A stretch of DNA of 64,000 nucleotides, taken from positions 62,001-126,000 of the forward strand of contig JAJAGP010001497.1 in the NCBI GenBank assembly GCA_025084515.1, written 5' to 3'. The notes under the pieces are model-generated. The model was not told the origin of the DNA, did no database searches, and worked only from the letters and a program-made list of their open reading frames with translations. The DNA comes from Ancistrus triradiatus (lineage: Eukaryota > Chordata > Actinopteri > Siluriformes > Loricariidae). Position numbers and translations under genes: made by a program. Positions 42,390 through 53,400 of the stretch are shown piece after piece. The stretch's first letter is position 1. Each line of letters begins with the position of its first letter.

Positions 42390-45290
42390 TTGTTCTTATT
42401 ACAGATGTGCTTTGCATTCTCTCTAGTACATAAAACCTCATGTTAGTACAAGTAAGCAACAGCTCAAGAACACAATCCAACCAGAACCTGCTAGGATCTG
42501 CAGTAGATAAATCAACAAAACACACAAGCAAAGGTTTTTTTTGTGTGTTTTTTTAAATATGCAGTTGTATTTTCAGTCATCACTTAAGTGCTGAGAGAAG
42601 CGGTGAGTTTTTAGTCACCGCTTGAAGACAGCAAGACACTCTGCCAATTGGACATCCAGTGGAAGTTCATTCCACCACCTGGGTGCAGGACAGAGAAGTG
42701 TCTCGATGCTCATCTTCCTTTAATCAGTCGAGCCAAACTCGTGTCTCGGAGGGTGCGAGGAACAGAGCATGGTTTGATTAGAGCCTTTTGGTAAGATGGT
42801 TCTGTTCCATTTTTGGCTTTGTAGGCGATCATCAGGGTTTTCAAAGATCTCATGATCTCATCAAAGAAGAGGTCCCAGAACTGAGCCTTGTGGAACTCCA
42901 GTTGTAAGAGCGTGTTGTGCAGATACGGAGCCCCTCCATGATACAAGTCAAGTCAAGTAGTTTTATTGTCAATTCTGCATATATCCAAGACATACAGAGA
43001 ATCGAAAGTACGTTACTCTCTTACCCAAGTTACACAAAAATAATAAATATTAAAGATGGTTAAACTAAACTAAGTGAACTAAACTAAGAATATAATATAT
43101 GACAATTAACATTTAACAGAAAAGAAAAGACACTACAGACATGAACAAATGCAGACATGATGTGTAAACAGTGGTCATGTTACAGTTTGGTGCTGAAAGA
43201 TGGGAGAGGACAGTACCAGTGCAAATCAGGACTGGTATGAAAGGACAATAGTGCAAATAAAAGAGTGCAAATAAAAGAGGTATTCAGCTTGAAGGCTGGT
43301 TAAAGTGATATGGTGCAAATAGTTTCTGTATCAGTTATTGTAGGCCGGTTAAAAGTGATATGGTGCATATAGTTCCTATTAACAGTTGTTTACAGTCTTT
43401 TCAGTTATTGGAGGCTGGGTTAGAGTGATCGTTGAACGACAGCTCTTTATCGGTTCTGTGCAGTTCCTTATTTGTGTGTGCAGGAGAGCAGAAGGGGGAG
43501 GTGGGGCAGAGTAGGGAGAGAGTTCAGCTTCCTAACAGCCTGATGGATGGAGCTGACCCTCAGTCTGCTGGTCCTAGCCCTGAGACTACGAAGTCTTCTC
43601 CCGGATAGCATTAAGCTGAAGAAGCTGTGTAGTGGGTGGCTGGGATCCCCAGCCAAGCAGAGGGTTTACCTGATAATAATACCTGATAAGAATGCCCCTC
43701 CTAATAGGAAGCAAGCCACTGCCAGGCTGAGCCTGTCATTCCAAGACTGGAGAGGACAGAAAGGAGAATCTTATGGTCAGCTGTGTTAAAGGCAGCTGAG
43801 AGATCAAGAAGGATCAAAACTGATGAAAGTCTGGATGCTCTAGCTGCATGAAGTTTCTGTGGAGTGAGCTGCTTTGAAACCAGACTGCTTGTGATCCTGT
43901 AGGTCATTCTGTATGAGAAAGTTTGACAAGGTCTGCATGAGAAAATGGTTATAGACAGCACATTCAAGTATTTTTGAGAGGAAGGAAAGAAGTGATACTG
44001 GTCTGTAGTTGTTGATGTCTGAGTCATTGAGTGTAGGCTTCTTCAAGATAGGAATGCCTCTTGCACTCTTGAAGGCAGAAGGAACATGACCAGTTGTCAA
44101 GGAATTGTTGATGACGGAGGAGATGAAGGGATGAATGTCTTGAGCAATCTTTTGTAGCACTGGTGATGGGGTCTAGTTGACATGTGGTAGGGTTGCTGGA
44201 TGAGAAAAGTTGAAGTACATCATCTGTGGAAAGAGGAGAAAAACCGGTTAGGGTGTTGAGTGGTTGCACATTTGCACTGGGGATAGTGGCAGGTGCAAAT
44301 GACCAAAAGATCTTGTTTATCTTTTCTTCAAAAAAGGTGGCAAAGTCTTCGGCATTTAAGGAGGATGACTGAGCAGGAGGACGTGGGTTGAGGAGTGATG
44401 AGAAGACTGCGTGGAGCTTGCGTGGATCTGAAGCGGATTCTTCCAGCTTTCTTCTGTAGAAGGCCATCTTGGTGGCAGTCACATCCGATGAGAAGGTGGA
44501 AAGGAGAGCACGATATTTCTGAAGATCTGAATCAAGCTTGGACTTCTTCCATTTTCTATCAGCATATCTAAGCTCTCTTTGAGACTCACATAGCACATCT
44601 GGCAGCCAGGGGACAGGACAAGAAGATTGTCTTAATCTGGAGGAGTGAGGGCATTACAGAACAGATGAAGAGAGAGATGAGATAAATGTACTGGTGACAG
44701 ATTCCAGTGGAAGAACAGAAAAAGAATCCAGGTGTGGTAAAATAGTTATAACCCTGGGAAACAGTGAGGCAGGACAGAGGAAGTACATAAAGGGTTGTGT
44801 ACATAAAGCAGAGGGACAGCAAGAGAGAAGGAAAGAAAGTAGTGGTCTGAGAGGTGGAGTAGAGTTACACTGATCTCGGTGGCTGGGGAGGGTTGGCAGA
44901 ACACAAGGTCCAGAACGTTGCCTCCCTTGTGTGTTGGAGGACTGTCATTAAAAGACAGGTTGAAGGACGACAATAGAGGAAGGAGACTGGAAGACTGGAG
45001 CTTGTCAGATGGGAGATTGAAATCACCAAGCAGAATCAGAGGAGACACCCTCTCATCAAACTCAGACGACCATCCAGTTCTTTGATAAAGTCACCTAGAG
45101 GGCCAGGTGGTGGGTAGACAACAATGATATGCAGGTTAATGGGGTGTGTAACAGTGACAGCATGGATTTCGAATGATGAAATTCCATGGTGAGAAAGTGC
45201 TAATGATGAGGTGAGTAGCAGAAGGAGAAAGCAGAAGACAGTGCTGCTGGAGTAGCCGAGTTCTCAGGAGTAATCCAAGTCACGTTGTTC
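42390..45290 (-). mobile_element. LINE, second L2/CR1-like family (right copy)
   Basis: Minus-strand coding pieces: endonuclease PLILLGDFNLPSDKLQSSS and GGNVLDLVFCQPSP (44746-45048). A linker region at 44180-44596 has DVTATKMAFYRRKLEESASD. RT pieces at 43701-44160 hold INNYRPVSLLSFLSKILECA and SSVLILLDLSAAFNTADH (palm A). The 3' end at 42390-42940 resembles 10735-11000. A foreign LINE tail is inserted at 42945-43640. Frames are broken. Confidence 0.75.
42945..43640 (-). mobile_element. 3' end of a further LINE inserted in the previous LINE
   Basis: It starts with the tail aagtcaagtcaagtagttttattgtc. The minus strand at 43468-43656 encodes GDPSHPLHSFFSLMLSGRRL with LRARTSRLRVSSIHQAVRKL, a common C-terminal block of fish LINE ORF2 proteins. 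Surrounding sequence is LINE family 2 on both sides. Confidence 0.55.
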
Positions 45291-45567
45291 TGTCTATCTA
45301 TTTATATAAATAAATCTCTACCATACCTATACTTTCTATCCTGATATATTTGATAAATAATTCATAGTCGTAAAGATCATACAACAACAAGCTCAATTTA
45401 AAATTAGCTCCATTATACTCACACAACAATTCATCAGTTTAAAGTTCTCAGAAAGATCTGTAATAGTACAGAAAGTCCCGCCCCCTACAAAGAAAAGGAG
45501 AAAAAGCTTAAACCTTATCTGCAGTAAGACAAAAGCCTGTCAGGAAGAAACGAAAACACAGCTGCAT
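45291..45567 (-). pseudogene. G3 leader exon and intron-1 remnant, splice donor lost
   Basis: The leader frame at 45519-45567 reads MQLCFRFFLTGFCLTAD. The donor GCAG/GTCAGT is changed to GCAG/ATAAGG, so normal splicing is lost. Intron-1 sequence (45291-45518) follows, with tctctaccatacctatactttc shared with G2 and G5. LINE sequence then replaces the Ig exons. The upstream region diverges at about 45628, without the IRF-type site. Confidence 0.65.
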
Positions 45568-45627
45568 TCTTACTGAGGATCCAAACCTGAATGATTCATC
45601 TACAGAGATCATGAACAGCTCCTGTAC

Positions 45628-46140
45628 CTGTGTACATAGAATTTGTGTCTGAATTAATATTAGAATTAATAAATGTTTCTTCTTATTGGTATTAACATTA
45701 TAATGAATGTTTATATCATTTTGATCTGATCTGCCTGCAGTTTCGACCTCTAGATGCCGCCAAAGCAACGCTATCACATTACAGCTCATCAATAAAACTC
45801 TGAATCCAGGCTGCTGTTCCACGTTTAGCCAGCAGATGGGGGGAAAGATACAGAACTCGTGTCACCATAACTTATTTCCTTGATCTCTGACAGTGGTTTT
45901 GAAGAATTTACACAGAGCTAAGACCATCCTGCTGTGAGGAAGCTACAGGGAGAGAAATGAATCATAGAAAGGATTTATTGTTAAGTGTTAGGGTCCCTCT
46001 GTGAGATCTCATTGCAGTTCCCCGACCCATAGCCATATTTGGTTTGTAAGTCAAAAGCAAAAGAAAGAAGGATTTGGGGAGAAGTCATTTAGAAACTCTG
46101 TGAGAGTCACTGTTGTTCCATAGATGTTGAAAAAGCAACA
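45628..46140. other. Intergenic sequence between G3 and G2
   Basis: Partly shared with 27480-27530 and 55660-55700 (tgacctgcag ... ctgtagatgccgcc-like). No gene or element recognised. Confidence 0.3.
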
Positions 46141-46599
46141 CATTACAGTTTTTTTTGTGCAATACATTTATTTAGATAATAGAAGTTACATAGATTAGTG
46201 GAATAATTACTTTTTTAATAAAACATGGTGTATTAACTAATACAGAAGTGTTAAAAATGGCAAAAATGCAATAAAATACAAATGTGATAGCAATTATATT
46301 ATTATTATTATTATTATTATTACTATTATTATTATTATTATTATTATTATTACTTATGATAATTACTATTATTATTAATAATAACAATAATAATAATAAT
46401 AACAACAACGCCACAACAAAACAAAATATAATTGCTGTAAAAAAGCTAAACAAGAAACAGCGCTAATTAAGATATAGGAATAGAATTTGATGAATATTAA
46501 TTCACCTAATCTTTCATTTGTTCTCATCTACTCACTTAGGTTATCACACTTTTTATTGTTTCTACTGAAACACTCACTGATGCTATTCCTATTGTAAAA

Positions 46600-46637
<38 letters not shown>
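46141..46637 (-). other. 3' UTR of G2 with polyadenylation signal and trinucleotide repeats
   Basis: This follows the G2 stop codon. A minus-strand AATAAA is at 46167-46172. A mirror pair of (ATT)n and (AAT)n tracts at 46297-46410 could fold back on itself. (GT)n lies at 46603-46637. The part at 46410-46600 is shared with the G5 3' UTR. Confidence 0.55.
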
Positions 46638-46640
<3 letters not shown>

Positions 46641-46751
46641 ATTCAGTTTGATGCTGGCGTATTCTGTCGTCTCTCCAGATTTCATCAGTGTGTTTGCAGG
46701 TCTGGTTTTGTTCCTGTGGACTACAGTGCAGTACGTTACCTCATCCTGCAG
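46638..46751 (-). CDS. G2 last exon: ITIM and ITSM-like tail
   Basis: This has acceptor CTATAG, phase 0, 37 residues and stop at 46638-46640. LQDEVTYCTVV keeps the ITIM tyrosine and GETTEYASIKLN keeps the ITSM-like motif. It differs from G5 by S to C, G to R and E to K. Preservation of both tyrosines without a membrane anchor is odd. Confidence 0.75.
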
Positions 46752-46767
46752 CTATAGGAGAGTAATA

Positions 46768-46817
<50 letters not shown>

Positions 46818-47244
46818 CTAACACTAATAAGCGGCTATGGGTAATGCTGGGTGGGATCACAGGTGTTGTTGGTGTTTAAACCCTAACTATAGCATTTAGC
46901 AAACAGACAGGAGGAGCTTCTACAGATCCCCTTCACCTGTGCTGCTGCTCTTCTGATCTTACAGTAAATATGGGAACTCACCTGTGCCTCCTGCTGTCTG
47001 TTCCGTCCTGTTCGTCCCTCTCTGCTTCCTGTCCGTCCTCGTCTCTGTGCTGTAGAATGAAATCAGACAGACGTTGTGTTCCAATCTGATAGCAGTTCCC
47101 TATGTAGGCAGCATTTTTAGGGAGCAGAGATAAAGCCTGTCCTATTCTATAGGCAGCTTCCCTCTGGGGGGAATTATTCTGGATGGATCTTTAGGGGGTG
47201 ACATTCCTCCCTCTAAAAAACATCAATCTGAGGCAGTTAGAGGT

Positions 47245-47281
<37 letters not shown>

Positions 47282-47364
47282 AGTGTGTGTGAGTGAGTGT
47301 GTGAGTGTGTGTGTGACAGACGTTCCTCCCTCCCTCTAAAAACATCAATCTGAGGCAGTTAGAG

Positions 47365-47425
<61 letters not shown>

Positions 47426-50400
47426 TGTGTGTGAGTGAGTGTGTGAGTGTGTGTGTGACAGACGTTGTGTTCCAATCTGATAGCAGGGAGCAGAGATAAA
47501 GCTTGTCCTATTCTATAGGGGGAATTATTCTGGATGGATCTGTAGGGGGCGACATTCCTCCCTCTAAAAACCATCAATCTGAGGCAGTTAGTGTGTGTGT
47601 GCGTGTGTGTGTGCATGTGAGTGTGCGTGTGAGTGAGTGAATGTGTGAGTGTGTGTGTGCGCTTGTGAGTGAGTGTGTAAGTGTGTGCGTGTGAGAGAAT
47701 GTGTGAGTGTGTGCGTGTGTGTGTGTGAGTGTGTGTGTGTGAGAGAGAGTCAGTACCTCTGTATCTTGTGTTTGTGTGTTTTTTAGTACAAATCCCTTCA
47801 TGTTTAAGCTGTACTAATAAAGGTGATTCAGTCCGGTGTGTATTATGTTTGTGGTACCTGTGGAAGGGTTATTTGGAGATGTTTTAGCTGTGGTTCCTTT
47901 GGTTGCTGGATTGGAGGTTGGAGGTTGGACTGGTGTTGGAGGTTTAGGTGGAGCTGTTGCTGTTCTTGTTGTTCCTTTGGTTGCTGGGCTGGTTGTTGGT
48001 GGCTGAGGTTTCGGTGGAACCTCTGTAAGAAGAGAAATATCTGATAAGTAGTTAGTAATGAAGGTTTAGTGAATAATCCAGTTTGTTCCATATTTATTAT
48101 GTTTCTGGATTTTGGATTTGTTTTGTGTTACTCTGTCTGTCTGTGTTCTGATCCTGATATGGACTCTGGACACCAAATCCAGAACTCTTTATTCCTGGTT
48201 ATTTAGTTACACATATTTTATTTCTGTTAAATGTATATTAAATTTACATTTATAAACACAATGTGGGTGGAGTTTCTCCAAGTTAATCCTAGTTATGATA
48301 AAGTATTTTTATTAAGAATGTGGAATAAAATTATATTTTACCTTTAACAGAGAGTCTGATGTCTCTGAACACACCAGCATTAACAGAGCACCTGCACTCT
48401 CCTTTATCCTCTTTCCTCAGGTCTGATATGATTAGAGAGAGATTTCCTGGAGGTTGATCTTTAACCAGTTGAACTCTGTTTCTGTAGAGGTTTGTCTGGT
48501 CCTCTGGATAAATTTCTTCATAATCAGGTACTTTCATCCATCGGAGGTTCTTTAGTTTGGCCAGTAGATCAGTGTACGAGCAGGGCAGAACCACAGACTG
48601 TCCCACATATCCCATAATAACTTCATCCTGATCATTCAGTTCAGTACAACCTGTAACTGAACAAACATCAACATATTGCATTGCTGTTACACTCACTGCA
48701 CAACCAGGTCTATTCATATAGCAGAACTGTCATCTAATAGAAACACAAATCCTGATCTCTTTATCATTGGTTATTTCATTATACAGATTTTATTTCTGTT
48801 ATATTTATATTACATTTACATTTAACAAGAGAATGTGGGTGGAGTTTCTTCAGTGTACTCCTTGTTAAAAGAAAGTATTTGTAATAAGAATGTGGATTAG
48901 AATCATATTTTACCCTTAACATAGAGTCTGATGTCTATGAACATATCATAATTGATAAAGCATCTGTAATATCCTTCATCCTCTTCAGTCAAGTCTGATA
49001 TGATTAGAGAGAGATTTCCTGGAGGTTGATCTTTAACCAGCTGAAACCTGTTTCTGTACGGCTCAGTATCAGTTCGGATCTCTGTCCAGTCGTTCCGATA
49101 GTTTTTCCTCCAGGTAACTCCCTCAGGTTTGGTCTGTAGATAAGTGCAGTAACAAGGCAGCAGTACTGAACTTCCTGTGGATGCAGTGATGGTTTGTGTC
49201 TCCTGGTTACCTTCCAGTTTGCAGGCTGCAGAAACACCAGTAAACAACTAAAACTAGGATGAAATGAATCGACACTTTAGTCAACGAATAAAAACGAGAC
49301 GGAAATCTTTGGCAGAGATGACATCCAATCAGATCTGACTTAGTTTTGAGGAAAGGTGGGACATGTTGGGTAGCGATCCAATCAGTAATGGGGTACGACG
49401 CAGCAGTTAGATCTAACCGCGGGCAGACTGTACAAGTTTGTGATGGGAATTCCGCCTCTTTTCAGAGAGCCGGCTCATTCGGCTCTCAAGTGGCTGTTTA
49501 AATTTTTTTTGTAGCTTAATTTATTACCAAATTATGTGTAAAATGAATTACTAATGTAAAACACATAATATCCAATGGTTGTTATAATTAATATGGTTTT
49601 TATTTATATACTCAATGGAACACAGTAAAATAAAATACAAAAACGAAGACCCATCTCAATTACTGGTCCAATCTGGTCTCAGGTCTCTGACTACAGTATG
49701 TCTATTATTTGTAAATTAGCAACTAAATACAGGGAAACAAGACATCATCAACAAAACAAAATATAAATAAAAATATGAATAAAAAATCTTTGAGGGGTTG
49801 ATCCTGCTTTTCCTTTCTGTTGTGATCTGACCTGTTTTATAAAAGATTCTCCCTGAGGGGATATATATATATATATCCCCTCAGGGAAAATCTTATATAT
49901 ATATATATAATATAATATATAGTTATATATATTATATATATACGATATATATAATATATATCTACGTATAGATAAATATATAACATATATCTATAAAAAA
50001 TACTATATATATATATATATCTATATATATATACGTTAAATATATATATATATATATATTCTTATAAGAATTATATATATATATTTCATTTACTATTTTA
50101 TCTATTCTAGTATTTTTTTTTCTTACATTATGTTTCAACTTTATTGTCATTTACACATGTACAAAGTACAAAAATCGAACGAAATGTATTTAGGCATCTA
50201 ACCAAAATGAATAAGCAGGCATCTATGGTGTCGGAATGTAGCAATAAATTAAAATATCTCTTAGAGCCGGATCGGATCGGTAGCGACCGACACATCACTA
50301 GTACACAGTAGCCTCTGTAACGCTCTCAGCAGGAAGCAAACTCAACAACGTCAACGCCTGGATGGGAGAAACGGAAGAGTCGATATATGACCACATTTCT

Positions 50401-53400
50401 CATTTAATGTCAAGAAAAACAACACGTTATTTTTAAACCTGGTGGGGTCGACTGTCTCCGATAAAATACAACAAACTTGAAACGAGTCCCAGTCCCCAGT
50501 CAAGTCGCATATTATGTATAGTAGCGCTTTTACAATGGAGCATTGTCTCAAAGCAACTTTACAAGTTTAGATTATCTCCTAATAACTACGTCCAATCCCA
50601 AATTGAGCAAGCCTAGGGCGACAGTGGCAAGGAAAAACTCCCTAATCTAGGAAGAAACCTTGGGAGGACCAAGACTCAAAAAGGGACCCAACCTCCTTGG
50701 GCTGCGTAGATGATAAATCTAAGAGCGAAACTAAAGTCATGGAGTCAAAGTTCGAATAAAATGTGAAGTGTGCATCGACATTAAGTGGCCCGGGTATGAT
50801 GGGGCTGGAGCTGATGACGGAAGCAGTTTGAGTGGAGCTCCAGCAGATGAACATCATGTGTGGGACTGGAACTGCAGAAAACAGAAAATGTAATTAGTTA
50901 TTGATTAAGAGCACAGTGTCTATTAACAATCGCTGATGCCATGTCAATCACTGATGCCAATTGTAGCATGAGACCCGGCAGCATTAGCTATAGCAGCATA
51001 GCTAGAAAGAGGAGAACTGGTAGGAAACACAGCCAAGAGGGATCACATGAGACACTGGCAACCCCACGGGAGGCAGAAGACTGCACCCCAACGTCTCTGA
51101 TCACCGTAAGACTCTTTGACTATGAACCCCCAGCTCTGCCCTTAGTCTAAGGCAAGGATGCACGAGTCAAGATCACGAGGACCGAAGCCCAGTTCAGCCA
51201 GACCGCCCACTCGACACTCCCGGCTAACGGACAAGGCAGGCAGGCCAGACATGACTGCAGGCAGGCCAGACATGACTGCAGACTCCGGCCCCAGTGACCC
51301 AAGCCATGCATCCCGGTCTAAATCTAGTCAAAAACCTGTGTAAATAAGTATGTCTTTAGCCTAGACTTAAAACTTTGGAGAGTGTCTGAGTCTCGAACGA
51401 AAGTGGGAAGTTTATTCCATAGTTGGGGGGCCATGTATGAGAGAGCTTTTCTCCCGGCTGTGACTTTTTTAATTTTAGGAACTAAAAGAAGTTCTGCATC
51501 CTGCGACTGAAGTAGACGAGTTGGATTGTAATACTCTAAGAGTTCACTCAGATAATGTGGTGCCAGGCCATGTAGAGCTTTATAAGTTATAAGAAGTATT
51601 TTGTAATCAATGCGGAATTTGACTGGTAACCAGTGCAGTGATGATAGAACAGGAGTGATATGATCAAATTTTCTAGTTAGAGTTAGCACTCGGGCAGCTG
51701 CGTTCTGAACTAACTGAAGTTTATTTATAGATTTACTAGAGCATCCAGTAAGTAAGGCGTTACAGTAATCCAACCTTGAGGTTATAAATACAAGTTTTTC
51801 TGCATCATTAAAAGAGAGGATATTTCTAAGTTTAGCGATATTACGTAATTGAAAGAAAGCAATTCGAGGGATGCTGCTAATGTGTGCATCAAAGGACAGA
51901 TCTGAATCAAATGTGACACCTAAGTTTTTTACAGATGGACTGGGCAATACTGGGCAGCCATCTAGATTTAGGATAGATGTAGCCAACCTGTCTCTCACAG
52001 CCTTGGGTCCCACTAATAGAACCTCAGTTTTATCTGAGTTAAGTAAGAGAAAATTAAATAACATCCAATCTTTTATTTCCTTTCACAGTCCTCAATTTTG
52101 TTGATTGTAAGGCTGTCATTAGGTTTGGCTAATATGTACAGCTGTGTATCATCTGCATAGCAGTGGAAACTAATGCCATGTTTACGAATAACTGAGCCTA
52201 GTGCATGTACAGTGAGAATAAAAGCGGGCCAATCACTGACGCCTGAGGCACGCCATACTTCAATTTTGAGGGCTTAGACCTTAGATTATTTATATGAACA
52301 AACTGGTACCGGTCGGTTAAGTAGGATTTAAACCAAGAAAGTGCTAATCCATTGATACCTACAGTATTTTCTAGTCTGTTTAGTAAAACATCATGATCTA
52401 TAGTGTCAAATGCTGCACTTAAATCTGACAGAACAAGAAAAGAAACACATCCCTTATCTGCAGGCATTAACAAGTCATTTAGTACCCTAATTAATGCTGT
52501 TTCAGTACTATGATGGGGCCTGAAGCCAGACTGAAATGTTTCATAAATTTCATTCCTTTGGAGGTAACTGCAGAGCTGCTGATGTATGGCTTTTTCTGAG
52601 ATTTTGGACAGAAACGGTAGATTTGAAATTGGTCTATAATTAGATATCACACAAGGGTCAAGATTGGTAACGTTTGATAACGGCAGACTTAAAGGATTTG
52701 GGCACATAACCAAAGGTAAGGGATGAATTTAAAATAACTAACAGTGGCTCTATAATACTAGGTATTAATTGTTTGAGTAAACGTGTAGGAATTGGATCTA
52801 TTAAACATGTTGATGACTTAGACGAGCTGATCAGTGCGGATAATTCAGTATTAGTAATTGGTTGCTGAATAGTTTGGTGATGTGATGAGCATCGAGTTTT
52901 ATGTCTAATGTTTTCTATCTTATCATTAAAGAAAGTCATGAAATCATTACTGTTAAAATTACACAGAACGGGAGAATCACTTTCTGTAGGTTTTTTTTTT
53001 TGTTAATTTTCAGACTGTATTAAAGAGAAATCTTGGATTATTCTTATTTTTCTCTATGATTGAGAAATATGCAGCTTTAGCTAAGGGCATGCTTATACTC
53101 TGCCATACTGTCCCTCCAAGCAATCTTAAACACCTCCAATTTACTGTGTAATCCTAGCTTTAGTTTAAGGTTGTTATTTCTTTGGCAGCTATCTGTGTTT
53201 ATACTAATGAGGTTATTAAAACAGACTTTTTGAGAGCGTTTACGTTTAGGACAGATGCGGATAACAGACACAGTTTCAATAATGCAGGAAAGAAAGTTAG
53301 CAAATTCCTGAAGAGATCGGGCTCCATAAGTGTATTATATTTTAAGTCTGGTAGGTTTTTAATAAACGCAGCTGGAGTAGCAGATGTGATAGTGCGCTTG

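Noticed and set aside
47574..47801. Thr/His-rich minus-strand frames in the GT arrays
   Set aside because: Microsatellite translation with no conserved residues.
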